From contig NC_091341.1 of the NCBI RefSeq assembly GCF_038502225.1, forward strand, positions 2,194,626 to 2,258,625: a stretch of 64,000 bases of DNA, given 5' to 3'. The position numbers were made by a program, and so were the translations under genes. Source of the stretch: Cherax quadricarinatus (taxonomy: Eukaryota > Arthropoda > Malacostraca > Decapoda > Parastacidae). The notes beneath the pieces are model-generated. The model worked only from the letters and a program-made list of their open reading frames with translations. It had not been told where the DNA came from and did not search any database. Every line of letters starts with the position of its first letter. The first letter of the stretch is position 1. Positions 10,791-21,788 of this stretch are shown piece after piece.

Positions 10791-10869
10791 AATACCTTTC
10801 TGTATCATGATGGAGGTGCTCATGTGTAAGAAACACCAAACCTGCTGCAAGAATTCAAGCTAAAGCTGT

Positions 10870-10871
10870 AG

Positions 10872-10914
<43 letters not shown>
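10870..10914. repeat. (ATT)n microsatellite
   Basis: About 14 ATT triplets. It precedes an H-like degenerate segment (AGTGGAGCTGTAGGGGTAAT). Confidence 0.9.
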
Positions 10915-11308
10915 GGTAAGTAGTGGAGCTGTAGGGGTAATACAGCGCCTGGGAAACAGGAAGGAAACAGGTTCGACCCAAGGAAGGGAAGAAGAGGTCC
11001 AATGGCTTCCAACGAAAGATAAAGTTGTAACTAACGCAGTTTATGGACCAATATTCTACATGATGGCTGTTAGCAATATAATAATAATAATAATCTTTAT
11101 TTCTACAAGTAGATGATACAACTTATACAGACCTACCTGACATCAGTGGCACTATATAGAAAGTCCTTGGTTATGCAAGTATTTCGGGAAACTTATATTA
11201 ATCTATCTTGTCCCCTAGGATGCGACCCACACCAATCGACTAACAACTAGGTAACTACTTGCTGCTAGGTGAACAGGGACAGCAGATTCAAGATAACATA
11301 ACCAATGT

Positions 11309-11616
11309 ATGGTGCCTTGTGGCCTGGTAGCTAGATCTCTCGCTTCACACGGCGAGGGTCTGGGTTCGATTCCCGGCGAAGGGGTGAAAACATTGGATGT
11401 GTTTCCTTACACGGGTTGTCTAATGTTCACCCATCAGCAAAATGAGTACCTGGGTGTTAGTTGACTGGTGTAGGTCGCATCCTGGGACAAAACTGACCTA
11501 ATTTGTCCGAAATGCTCTACATAACAAGCTACTTTCTGTATAACAGTATGTCATTAGTGTCAGCTGGACCTGTATACCATGTCCTTGAAGTAAATAAAGA
11601 TATTATTATTATTATT
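11309..11616 (+). mobile_element. S1 SINE nested in another S1, with 5-bp target duplication
   Basis: The head includes GTGGCCTGGTAGCTAG and GGGTTCGATTCCCGGC. The body ends in the tail TTTGTCCGAAATGCTCTAC, then AAATAAAGATATTATTATT. AATGT flanks it at 11304-11308 and 11617-11621. The ATT tail differs from the GGGTTATCC tail of the copy at 10490. Confidence 0.8.
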
Positions 11617-11628
11617 AATGTTTCCACT

Positions 11629-11811
11629 AATGGGGGATTAATGGTTATAAATGACCATAATTTTTAAAGGGGTGGACCGGTAAGCCAGCGGAAGGCCTCG
11701 GTCAGATGACCAAAAGCTCCAAAGGCGGGTCATCATCTGACTAAGACCCGCGTCAGGAAACATTTGTCCTGTATCCTGACGAACCTTACCTAACCTAACC
11801 TAATGTTTCCA
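11629..11811 (+). repeat. G-family repeat with CCTAA tail and 12-bp flanking duplication
   Basis: AATGTTTCCACT occurs at 11617-11628 and 11812-11823. The element has GTGGACCGGTAAGCCAGCG, GGTCAGATGACC, GGTCATCATCTGACTAAG and ends in tandem CCTAA. Two internal stem pairs are visible: GTCAGATGACC with GGTCATCATCTGAC, and CGTCAGGA with TCCTGACG. Confidence 0.7.
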
Positions 11812-11882
11812 CTCAACAGGGGACTGAACCATGGACACTCAATGTGAGAGCTGAGTGCGCTAACTGAGCTACGTGACACCTT

Positions 11883-12682
11883 ATATAGTTAGCGCCTCCT
11901 CTAATCTTATAAATTATCATATAGATCAATGTAGTTGCATTGCACAGGGTGCTTATTTTGCAAATAACAAGCGATAAGAACTAATAAAATGACTTAAATT
12001 TGGGTAAATAAATTTACTATCTCGACACACTTGATAAGTATCGTACATCGTATTGATGCTTTAACTCATGCCAACAGTTTATAAATTTATTTTTTCCTTG
12101 AATGAACAACGACTTTTTGGATATTTTTCAATGTTCTCATAGTTAAACTTATTCAAACTGGAACAAAAATATGCATAAGAGAAAAATGAAACAATGATAA
12201 TTTAATTCTAAATAAAAGCTTACTGTCTTGCATAACTAACGCCTTGATAATAATAACACCCAGATATTTTCCACATAGTTTAAAGTCAACAAATATTAGT
12301 ATAACTAGACTATAATGAATACATTTTGGATTTAACATTAACATTTATTCATGTTCCGTAGACAGGTCTTCTCTTCTTGGGAAAAAAATCCAATGTTCCC
12401 CCCTCCCCCAAGCCGAGAAGGTGCTAGAAAGTTACTCTTGTTACAAAAATAATCTTACACGTACTGACTACCTACTTCTCAGTTACATACAGAACTTATC
12501 AATTAAATGTGTTTATCACTAAAACATAATCAACTAAAATTTACAGTAATCTGTTATAAAACTTTGCGCACACAATTTTGTTTAATACATTAATTCCCAA
12601 TTATGGTAAGCTTTTCAGTAATGTTATTATGGGTTATTGTAATGTTTTCATTTTTAATAAGGCAATACTTCTTTCTGTGCAG
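11883..12682. other. No gene seen
   Basis: AT-rich sequence. A 63-codon minus frame (12153-12344) has no motif. No repeat family is recognised. Confidence 0.45.
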
Positions 12683-12888
12683 TATACCTGGAGTGTTCTG
12701 GGGGTCAACGCCCCCTCGGCCCAGTCCGTGACCAGACCTGCGGTGGATCAGGGCCTGATCAACCAGGTTGTTAATACTGGCTGCACGTGAACCGAAGTAT
12801 GAACAACAGCCCGGCTGGTCAGGTACTGAAGGTGCCAATGGTCTATTGGAAATCCCCCTTATGTATGCTGGGAGGCATTAGTCTATTT
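12683..12888 (-). mobile_element. CR1-A LINE 3' end, about 200 bp
   Basis: The plus strand starts TATACCTGGAGTG and continues with GGGGTCAACGCCCCC, ACCAGACC and GATCAACCAGG, the antisense of the ORF2 carboxyl end and 3' terminus at 20100-20290. A gap removes part of the PDQPGCGSYV to LALDKHLK region. Confidence 0.8.
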
Positions 12889-13127
12889 TTTTTAAGACTT
12901 GTGAAAAAAATATTTCCAAAATGAATTTATTGTATATAATGTAATATAGTATTTATGTTTAAGGACATAATATTAAAAATAGATGTCATGTAATGTTAAA
13001 TTTATTTGTAAGACTATTTTTTTTAAACACATTGAAAAATTTATATTTATTTTATATAATGTAATACAAAGTTTAAGTGCATATCATAGAGCGTAATATA
13101 AAATTTATTTATAGAATTATATTAATT

Positions 13128-13346
13128 TTTGAAGGAGTGGACCGGCAAGCCAGTGGAAGGCCTCGGTCAGATGACCAAAAGCTTCAGTGGCAGGTCATCA
13201 TATAGGGTGTGTCAAAAAGATGGACCCAATTTCAGAGTAGTACTTTTCACGATCGGGTTCATCTTCTTGAAACACCTACATAACTAAAACCAGAGCCAGG
13301 AAACACTTGCCCTATTTCCTGACGAATCTTGCCTAATCTAACCTAA
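13128..13346 (+). repeat. G-family repeat carrying a small inverted-repeat insertion
   Basis: AGTGGACCGGCAAGCCAGTG, GGTCAGATGACC and CAGGTCATCATA match the copy at 11629. The sequence then breaks off and resumes at ACTAAAACCAGAGCCAGG, ending TTTCCTGACGAATC and CTAATCTAACCTAA. Confidence 0.7.
13204..13277. mobile_element. Short MITE-like insertion (about 74 bp)
   Basis: The ends GGGTGTGTCAAAAAGATGG and the reverse complement of TTCATCTTCTTGAAACACC pair with few mismatches. TA lies on both outer sides. It splits a G-family repeat at a point where two other G copies are continuous. The size leaves almost nothing between the inverted repeats. Confidence 0.55.
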
Positions 13347-13454
13347 ATTTATTGATAGATAATGGATGGATTCAGGACAGTTGGACCGGCCAGAGAAGTT
13401 AGGTATAATTAGGTTAGATAATCGCTATTAATAAACACTAACCAATTATGAAAT

Positions 13455-13600
13455 ACTACCACAATGGAAATAAGTCACTGGGTCTGATTTTTTTGGGTTA
13501 TCCTAGGTTCTCTACACATATGCTGCTATGTATGATAATTCTATGTAACTGTATTTGTGTATACCTGAATAAACTTAGTTACTTACTTACTAACACAGAA
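13455..13600 (+). mobile_element. SINE/LINE tail fragment with ACTT tract
   Basis: AATGGAAATAAGTCACTGG, GGGTTATCCTAGGTTCTC, then GTGTATACCTGAATAAACTT and an ACTT/ACTTA run. Nearly the same as 15180-15324 and the antisense copy at 49293-49400. Confidence 0.6.
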
Positions 13601-13753
13601 AATGTTACATAGATGATATAAAGAATTCTGAAGCACGAACAGAAAACGGGGGTTCACCGAACGTCAGATAATTACTGTTTACGTCTCATCAACAGTCACA
13701 CATCCGACTGTCTTAGCCAGAGTGAAATATGGACTTTGATTAAGAGGAAGATA

Positions 13754-14030
13754 TAACCTGGAGTTTACCTGGAGAGGGTTTCAGGGGTCAACGCCCCTGC
13801 GGCACGGTCTGAGACCTGGCCTCATGGTGGATCAGGGTCTGATCAACCAGGCTGTTACTGCTGGCCCCACGCAAGCTGACGTACGAACCACGGCCCGGTT
13901 GGTCAAGTACTGACTTTAGGTGCCTGTCCAGTGCCTTCTTGAAGACAGCCAGGGGTCTATTGGTAATCCCCCTTATGTATGCTGGGAGGCAATTGAACAG
14001 TCTTGGGCCCCGGATACTTATTGTGCAGAA
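13754..14030 (-). mobile_element. CR1-A LINE 3' end, about 280 bp
   Basis: The plus strand begins TAACCTGGAGTTTACCTGG. Antisense it encodes ISIRGPRLFNCLPAYIRG and ITNRPLAVFKKALDRHLK, the last 80 or so residues of ORF2. It is truncated near 14030. Confidence 0.85.
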
Positions 14031-14689
14031 TTTCACAGTAGCAAAGATAGTTGGGCTAGTGTGTGTCTGTTCACGAGGTTTAATTGTGATTATTAAGACT
14101 TGTAAAGTGCACTCATTTTCTATTCACACTTCAAAAATTTGTATCGCCGTTTATTCCTTTATTGGTGTTTCTGTAAATAAACATTAACCTCTTACAACAT
14201 ATCAGTGTTGTAAATGGTTTAACATCAAACCTAGCCTAACTTAACCTAATGACCTAGGTTTAGAAATTTGCTGAAAACAGTATGTGGAAATTTTACTTCA
14301 AATTTAGGAGGACGGGTTGAATGCTGAATAGGAAGACGAGTTGCAAGGAAGAACACATGTACCATACGCGGAAAACATACATATTCATCTCTCTTGATTG
14401 AGGCACCAGTAACTAGCTAGCCTTACGTTGATTTAGATGAAATCTCATACATAAGATATTTAGAGGTGATTTCTATTCTAGTATGAGAATTACTGTTTAA
14501 TACAATAAGACAAAAGGTTTGAGATCTGTTTAGTCTCATTGTATGTTTTATAGTAATTATAATTATATAATGATTATAATTATATAATAATTATAATTAA
14601 ATAATTATAAAATATATTGTGTAATAAAAAATGCTAAGTGTTGAGGAAGCGTTGAGGAGAGAAAGAGGATCTCCAGGTTCGAAGGATGG
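14031..14689. other. No gene seen; AT-rich, with a short palindromic AATTATAATTATATAAT run
   Basis: Only low-complexity AT sequence near 14555-14620 stands out. Confidence 0.4.
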
Positions 14690-14980
14690 AGTTCAGTTCA
14701 ATAAGAGCATTCACAGCTGGGAAGAAGAGTTCGGTCTGAAGTTTTGAGAGACTGATCGCGGGTTCTAACCCCGCCCGTGGTATGGTTAGTTCGGTCCTGT
14801 AAGAGGGTTCAAAGCTGGGAAGAGCTCGATCCTGTATGAGGGATCATAGCTGGAAAGAGTTCAGTCCCGTAATAGGTGTCCATCCCTGGGAAGAGTTCGG
14901 TCCTGTTATAAGGTCCATAACTTAAAAGCTTTTTGTCATGTAAGACAGTCCATAACTAGAAAGAGTGCAGGTATTGTAAG
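14690..14980. repeat. Degenerate minisatellite, unit near 38 bp
   Basis: Recurring AGCTGGGAAGAGTTCGGTCC and TGTAAGAGGGTTCA motifs, about six units with many changes. It is interrupted by a K-type tRNA fragment at 14743-14790. Confidence 0.65.
14743..14790 (+). mobile_element. K-SINE fragment: 3' half of the tRNA-like head only
   Basis: It reads GTTTTGAGAGACTGATCGCG then GGGTTCTAACCCCGCCCG and GTATGGTTA. GTTCGGTC lies on each side. It begins at the same internal point as the pieces at 36859 and 62615. Confidence 0.6.
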
Positions 14981-14984
14981 GGGT

Positions 14985-15110
14985 TATACAAAATTTGCCG
15001 TTTAATCGGCTAATTTATTGTGCACCCCTTATCCAGCCTGTGGATGGTAGCGCAAGAGCATATGGATGCACAATAGGTCTAGGAACTAGGCCCTCAAAGG
15101 GTTAACTGGA
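14985..15110 (-). mobile_element. RNase H LINE (family E) 3' untranslated fragment
   Basis: The antisense of 38655-38760: TTTAATCGGCTAATTTATTG, TGCACCCCTTATCCAGCC and CCTAGACCTATTG-type sequence in the same order. The 3' end lies at 14985. Confidence 0.65.
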
Positions 15111-15179
15111 GTATATCTGGATTTATATCTACAATTGACTTATCTGTTGCAAGCAAGCCTGGCTACGGTAATGACTGGC

Positions 15180-15324
15180 AACAAATTCAATGGAAATAAG
15201 TCACTCTGACTGACTTTTTTGGGTTATCCTAGGTTCTCTAAACATATGCTGGTATGTATGATAATCTATGTAACTGTATTTGTGTATACCTGAATAAACT
15301 TACTTACTTACTTACTTAATTAAC
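15180..15324 (+). mobile_element. SINE/LINE tail fragment with (ACTT)n end
   Basis: Same tail as 13455-13600, ending CCTGAATAAACTTACTTACT. The BEL/Pao element inserted directly after it. Confidence 0.6.
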
Positions 15325-15329
15325 TCATC

Positions 15330-16615
<1,286 letters not shown>

Positions 16616-16629
16616 TTTAATTTGCCTGT

Positions 16630-16648
16630 TGGTCCTTCTTGAACCGGA
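16630..16648 (+). other. Possible tRNA primer binding site
   Basis: TGGTCCTTCTTGAACCGGA lies 14 bases after the LTR end. The first nine bases, TGGTCCTTC, match the complement of the 3' end expected for a metazoan tRNA-Tyr. The next bases agree after one or two changes. The spacing is longer than usual, so this is tentative. Confidence 0.4.
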
Positions 16649-16749
16649 GGTAATTAGTGAAGTCATTAATTAGTTAATTACTTAATTATATGTGAAATGA
16701 CAGAAGGAGGTGGATGTTAAGTTCACAAATTTACTTAATGTGTAGTGGA

Positions 16750-17000
16750 TTATAATTATTATAATATTAATTTTGCTATGCCAAATTCTGGCAAGGATTA
16801 TATTAATTTGTATAATATTAATTTTGATAAGCCAATTCTGGCCAAGATTTATATCAGTGTGTGTAATTGATAAGACAAGTGTGGCTAAAGATTATAATGT
16901 GTATAATATTAATTTTCCTATGCCAAATTCTGGCAAGGATTTATATTAATTTGTATAATAATTTTGATAAACCAAGGCTGGCTAAAGGTTTGTACTCATG
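16750..17000. repeat. Imperfect tandem repeats in the BEL/Pao leader
   Basis: About five units near 50 bp, each with TATAATATTAATTTT and a CCAAATTCTGGCAAGGAT-like core (16754, 16806, 16897, 16950 and a weaker one at 16860). They lie between the primer site and gag, where a packaging signal would be expected. That role is only inference. Confidence 0.6.
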
Positions 17001-17154
17001 TACATTTAAAATTTATATTACAATCTTTTATATGTAATTGCTAAGCTCAAGTAGCTAGGATTTATTCAAAGGTAAGTTGTATCAGTGTTGTAAGTTGTAA
17101 TCAGTGTTATTAATAAAGTTGAATTTAATACATTGCATCATGGCTGAAAATGAG

Positions 17155-20100
17155 GAACCACAGTCGATGGCCTCCACTCCAAACCAACAGATACAGATAC
17201 TAATGCCGGAAAAAAAATCCTCCCCAGTACCAACAATACCACCAGTCCGATGACATTCTTCTTTGCAAATATACAGGGTCTAAAGCCAGCAACAAACAAC
17301 AAAATACCTTTCATCCGTGGACTGCTTGCAGAGGCAAAGACAATGTTCGCGGCTTTCACTGAGACCCACATAAAGGATCACTTGGACAACGAAATATGGA
17401 TCCCAGGTTACAACCTATACAGATGTGACAGAGTGAACAGGCAAAAAGGGGGGGGGGTTGGCCTGTACATTGCAGAGTCACTTGTTTGCACAGAACTGCT
17501 AAATGCCTCAAATGATGTAGTGGAAGTTTTAGCAGTAAAGGTCGAGAACCAAAATCTAGTCATTGTGGTAGTCTACAAGCCTCCGGATGTAACATCCCAG
17601 CAATTCCAGGAACAGCTGTTAAAAATTGACCACTGTCTGGAAAATCTGCCAGCTCCTGCACCCAACATCTTGCTCCTGGGGGATTTCAACTTAAGGCACC
17701 TAAAATGGAGGAATATAGCAAATAATATTGTTGCAGTAATAACACCAGGAGGCAGCTCTGATGAAAACTTACACTCACACGAGCTTTTAAATCTCTGCAC
17801 AAAATTCAATTTAAACCAGCAAATAATAGAGCCTACTAGACTGGAGAATACACTAGACCTCATCTTCACTAACAATGATGATCTGATAAGAAATGTCACC
17901 ATATCAAAAACAATATACTCAGATCACAACATAATTGAGGTTCAGACATGTATGTGTGGAGCCCCAGACCGACATAATGAGACTAGTCACGAGGGAGCAT
18001 TCACCAAATTCAACTTCAATAACAAAAACATAAAGTGGGACCAAGTAAACCAAGTCCTAACCGATATAAGCTGGGAAGATATACTAAGCAACACAGACCC
18101 CAACTTATGCCTAGAACAGATTAACTTGGTGGCACTCGATGTATGCACAAGGCTTATTCCTCTAAGAAAAAGGAGGAGTAGATGTAAAATAGAAAGAGAC
18201 AGGCACTCCCTTTACAGGCGACGGAAAAGAATAACAGAGCGGCTAAAAGAGGTCAGTATGTCTGAAATGCGTAGGGAGACACTGGTCAGAGAAATAGCAA
18301 GCATCGAACTCAAGCTAAAGGAATCTTATAGGAGTCAGGAATCGCGGGAAGAACTAAGAGCCATAAATGAAATCGAAAGAAACCCAAAGTATTTCTTCTC
18401 CTATGCCAAATCAAAGTCGAGAACAACGTCCAGTATTGGGCTCCTACTTAAACAAGATGGGTCCTACACAGATGACAGCAAGGAAATGAGTGAGCTACTC
18501 AAGTCCCAATATGACTCAGTTTTTAGCAAGCCGCTAACCAGACTGAGAGTCGAAGATCAAAATGAATTCTTTATGAGAGAGCCACAGAATTTGGTTAACA
18601 CATGCCTATCCGATGTTATCCTGACGCCAGATGACTTCGAACAGGCGATAAATGACATGCCCATGCACTCTGCCCCAGGGCCAGACTCATGGAACTCCGT
18701 GTTCATCAAGAACTGCAAGAAGCCCCTATCACGAGCCTTTTCCATCCTATGGAGAGGGAGCATGGACACGGGGGTCGTCCCACAGTTACTAAAAACAACA
18801 GACATAGCCCCACTCCACAAAGGGGGCAGTAAAGCAATAGCAAAGAACTACAGACCGATAGCACTAACATCCCATATCATAAAAATCTTTGAAAGGGTCC
18901 TAAGAAGCAAGATCACCACCCATCTAGAAACCCATCAGTTACACAACCCAGGGCAACATGGGTTTAGAACAGGTCGCTCCTGTCTGTCTCAACTATTGGA
19001 TCACTACGACAAGGTCCTAAATGCACTAGAAGATAAAAAGAATGCAGATGTAATATATACAGACTTTGCAAAAGCCTTCGACAAGTGTGACCATGGCGTA
19101 ATAGCGCACAAAATGCGTGCTAAAGGAATAACAGGAAAAGTCGGTCGATGGATCTATAATTTCCTCACTAACAGAACACAGAGAGTAGTCGTCAACAGAG
19201 AAAAGTCCGAGGCAGCTACGGTGAAAAGCTCTGTTCCACAAGGCACAGTACTCGCTCCCATCTTGTTCCTCATCCTCATATCTGACATAGACAAGGATGT
19301 CAGCCACAGCACCGTGTCTTCCTTTGCAGATGACACCCGAATCTGCATGACAGTGTCTTCCATTGCAGACACTGCAAGGCTCCAGGCGGACATCAACCGA
19401 ATCTTTCAGTGGGCTGCAGAAAACAATATGAAGTTCAACGATGAGAAATTTCAATTACTCAGATATGGTAAACACAAGGAAATTAAATCTTCATCAGAGT
19501 ACAAAACAAATTCTGGCCACAAAATAGAGCGAAACACCAACGTCAAAGACCTGGGAGTGATCATGTCGGAGGATCTCACCTTCAAGGACCATAACATTGT
19601 ATCAATCGCATCTGCTAGAAAAATGACAGGATGGATAATGAGAACCTTCAAAACTAGGGAGGCCAGGCCCATGATGACACTCTTCAGGTCACTTGTTCTA
19701 TCTAGGCTGGAATATTGCTGCACACTAACAGCACCTTTCAAGGCAGGTGAAATTGCTGACCTGGAAAATGTACAGAGAACCTTCACGGCGCGCATAACGG
19801 AGATAAAACACCTCAATTACTGGGAGCACTTGAGGTTCCTAAAACTGTATTCCCTGGAACGCAGGCGGGAGAGATACATGATTATATACACCTGGAAAAT
19901 CCTAGAGGGACTAGTACCGAACTTGCACACGAAAATCACTCACTACGAAAGCAAAAGACTTGGCAGACGATGCAACATCCCCCCAATGAAAAGCAGGGGT
20001 GTCACTAGCACGTTAAGAGACCATACAATAAGTGTCAGGGGTCCGAGACCGTTCAACTGCCTCCCAGCATACATAAGGGGGATTACCAACAGACCCCTGG

Positions 20101-20296
20101 CAGTCTTCAAGCTGGCACTGGACAAGCACCTAAAGTCGGTTCCTGACCAGCCGGGCTGTGGCTCGTACGTTGGTTTGCGTGCAGCCAGCAGCAACAGCCT
20201 GGTTGATCAGGCTCTGATCCACCAGGAGGCCTGGTCACAGACCGGGCCGCGGGGGCGTTGACCCCCGGAACTCTCTCCAGGTAAACTCCAGGTATG
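17155..20296 (+). mobile_element. CR1-A LINE copy 1: 5'-truncated, ORF2 intact, inserted in gag
   Basis: It begins within the last 33 codons of ORF1 (GAACCACAGTCGATGGCC, also present at 24880-24900 on the minus strand) and ends with the family 3' terminus CTCTCCAGGTAAACTCCAGG. There is no poly(A) tail; the end is a short repeat of CCAGGTAAACT. Removing it joins the gag codons on either side. Only a few bases (GGAA or GAA) could be a target duplication or microhomology at the junction. The full-length copy at 21749-26557 shows what the missing 5' part contains. Confidence 0.85.
17250..20261 (+). CDS. CR1/L2-like LINE ORF2: endonuclease-reverse transcriptase, 1003 aa, intact
   Basis: This protein nicks target DNA and copies LINE RNA onto it (target-primed reverse transcription). 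An APE-type endonuclease occupies residues 1-230: N7 in FFFANIQG, E38 in FTETH, D145 and N147 in LLLGDFN, D225 and H226 in YSDHN. A basic linker follows (about 300-375). The reverse transcriptase spans about 500-780, with NYRPIALTS, D605 in VIYTDFAKAF, SVPQGTVLAP and the FADD box (D694, D695). The thumb and a carboxyl domain ending about residue 1003 contain FNCLPAYIRGITNRPLAVFK. There is no RNase H, as in CR1/L2 types. ATG 17250 overlaps the ORF1 stop as ATGA, as in the other copy. No stop or shift is visible, so it is probably a recent copy. It has lost its promoter and ORF1, so expression is doubtful. Confidence 0.9.
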   Translation: MTFFFANIQGLKPATNNKIPFIRGLLAEAKTMFAAFTETHIKDHLDNEIWIPGYNLYRCDRVNRQKGGGVGLYIAESLVCTELLNASNDVVEVLAVKVENQNLVIVVVYKPPDVTSQQFQEQLLKIDHCLENLPAPAPNILLLGDFNLRHLKWRNIANNIVAVITPGGSSDENLHSHELLNLCTKFNLNQQIIEPTRLENTLDLIFTNNDDLIRNVTISKTIYSDHNIIEVQTCMCGAPDRHNETSHEGAFTKFNFNNKNIKWDQVNQVLTDISWEDILSNTDPNLCLEQINLVALDVCTRLIPLRKRRSRCKIERDRHSLYRRRKRITERLKEVSMSEMRRETLVREIASIELKLKESYRSQESREELRAINEIERNPKYFFSYAKSKSRTTSSIGLLLKQDGSYTDDSKEMSELLKSQYDSVFSKPLTRLRVEDQNEFFMREPQNLVNTCLSDVILTPDDFEQAINDMPMHSAPGPDSWNSVFIKNCKKPLSRAFSILWRGSMDTGVVPQLLKTTDIAPLHKGGSKAIAKNYRPIALTSHIIKIFERVLRSKITTHLETHQLHNPGQHGFRTGRSCLSQLLDHYDKVLNALEDKKNADVIYTDFAKAFDKCDHGVIAHKMRAKGITGKVGRWIYNFLTNRTQRVVVNREKSEAATVKSSVPQGTVLAPILFLILISDIDKDVSHSTVSSFADDTRICMTVSSIADTARLQADINRIFQWAAENNMKFNDEKFQLLRYGKHKEIKSSSEYKTNSGHKIERNTNVKDLGVIMSEDLTFKDHNIVSIASARKMTGWIMRTFKTREARPMMTLFRSLVLSRLEYCCTLTAPFKAGEIADLENVQRTFTARITEIKHLNYWEHLRFLKLYSLERRRERYMIIYTWKILEGLVPNLHTKITHYESKRLGRRCNIPPMKSRGVTSTLRDHTISVRGPRPFNCLPAYIRGITNRPLAVFKLALDKHLKSVPDQPGCGSYVGLRAASSNSLVDQALIHQEAWSQTGPRGR

Positions 20297-21788
20297 GAAT
20301 ATAGAGTAAAGAAAGCATCAATACAGGGTAGGAAAGTTCATGTAACCAAGGCATATAATAAGTGCTTGGAATTAATGAATCAAGAAACTGTGAATACTGA
20401 TGATTTAAAATTGTATTTAGATGCTTTAGGTAATAGATATGATTCATACAAATTATATTACAACAAATATGAAGGAGATTTGTTAGTAAACTGTGTAGAT
20501 GAGACTGAAGTAGATCTCATGATTAATCAGTATTATGAATTAGAGGAAAAGATTCTTTCTTGTAAAAGTCAGGCCTTGAATAAATTAAAATGTGTAAACC
20601 AGGCAGTTAATCAGTCTGCTCCATCAAATAATATGTCTTTGCCAAAACTCCCAGAACTATGTTTACCTGTATTTAATCCTGGTGAAAATTGGGAGGAATT
20701 TTGGTCAATTTTTAAAGCAGCTGTGCATAACAGGAGTGACCTAGCCTGTGTAGCTAAATTATTTTACCTCAAAGGACAGGTAAGAGGAGATGCTCACATA
20801 CTGATACAAGCCTTTCCCAATGTAGATGACTCTTACAAGGAAGCAGTTGACTTATTGAAAGTCACTTATGGTAATACAGAACAAAGTAGGTTGGATCTAG
20901 TGAATATCATTGTTAATTTAAAATCTCCACATCACACTTACAAAGGTTTACAGCAGTTTAGAGTTAAACTGGAGAGCACTCTCAAAACTTTAAGTAATAA
21001 ATATAATCTGAAGGAATCAGACTGGTTATTGAGTGCCATAGTACAGAATAAATTAAGCTGTAAAACACTTGAATGAATCTCCAACAAATATCACAAGGGT
21101 TGTTTTGGTCTGGAGGAAATAAGACTAGGTCTACAAGAATTAATTGTGCAGTTGCAGACCAGCCAATTAATTCATTTTAAAGATGCAACACATAATAACT
21201 CTGAGGTATCTGTCAAGTTTCACAAAGGGAAAAATTATCCCAATGTTAATAATCAAAATTCATTTCCTAAAAAGAGTTGCATAGGTGCATATCAAGTAGC
21301 AAGAATCAGAAATAATGATTCTCCACAAGGTAAGAAGAATAAGTACCCTCCTAAGAGTAGCCCAGTTAATAAGAAACCAGTCAAAGAAAGGAGAGATTGT
21401 CTCTTCTGCAAGGGTACTCATTTTTCTAAGAATTGCAATGCATACAAATCATGGAATGATAAAGTTGAAAGATTGGAGGAACTTGACAGATGTATCAGGT
21501 GTTTAGGTAATCACAATGTAAAGGATTGTTATGCCAAATTAAACTTCTGTTATCAATGTCACAAAGGAAGACACCATATAGTCATGTGTAAGGGTCTATA
21601 TGATAATGTTGATAATAATGATAATGTTGACAATCCTGACACAACAGTAGCTAATGTAAAAATTGCTGCTAATGTTAATAATGATGGTTTTGCTGAAGTA
21701 GCCTTGCCTGTGTTACAGGTAAAAATTGATGATAAAAGGCATAAATAAAAAAAATGTACCTGGAGTTACCTGGAGAGAGTTCCGGGGG

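Larger units (their letters stand above)
11083..11882 (-). mobile_element. S1 SINE (antisense) interrupted by two later insertions
   Basis: The 3' end is an AAT tract at 11083-11094, followed antisense by the tail (TCTTTATTTCTACAAGTAG) and body (GATGCGACCCACACCAATCG) up to 11308. The head half is found at 11812-11882 (CAGGGGACTGAACCATGG and CTGAGTGCGCTAACTGAGC). Between the halves are a sense S1 copy and a G-family repeat with their own target duplications. Confidence 0.75.
17140..21748 (+). pseudogene. BEL/Pao gag, split by a LINE and one nonsense codon
   Basis: Gag forms the nucleocapsid and binds RNA in virus-like particles. The start ATG 17140 encodes five residues before the CR1-A LINE interrupts; the frame resumes at 20297. 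The first part up to 21076 has the BEL/Pao-type gag pattern with FNPGENWEEFWSIFKAAVHN and LFYLKGQVRGDAHILIQAF, then LDLVNIIVNLKSP. TGA at 21074-21076 is the only in-frame stop before the frame continues to 21748. That part ends with three zinc knuckles: CLFCKGTHFSKNC and CIRCLGNHNVKDC (both CX2CX3HX4C) and CYQCHKGRHHIVMC (CX2CX4HX4C). The frame ends at 21748 where the antisense LINE begins. The protease that normally follows is missing. It is inactive. Confidence 0.8.

Noticed and set aside
11790..11815. Interstitial telomere (CCTAA)n
   Set aside because: Only three units, and they form the end of a repeat found elsewhere with similar ends, so it is a repeat tail rather than telomeric DNA.
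19026..19454. Minus-strand frame of 142 codons with many Cys, also present at 22596-23024
   Set aside because: Shadow of the LINE reverse transcriptase on the other strand; it occurs in both copies because the LINE does.
21315..21506. Alternative frame inside gag
   Set aside because: Overlaps the zinc-knuckle gag frame, which has clear motifs.
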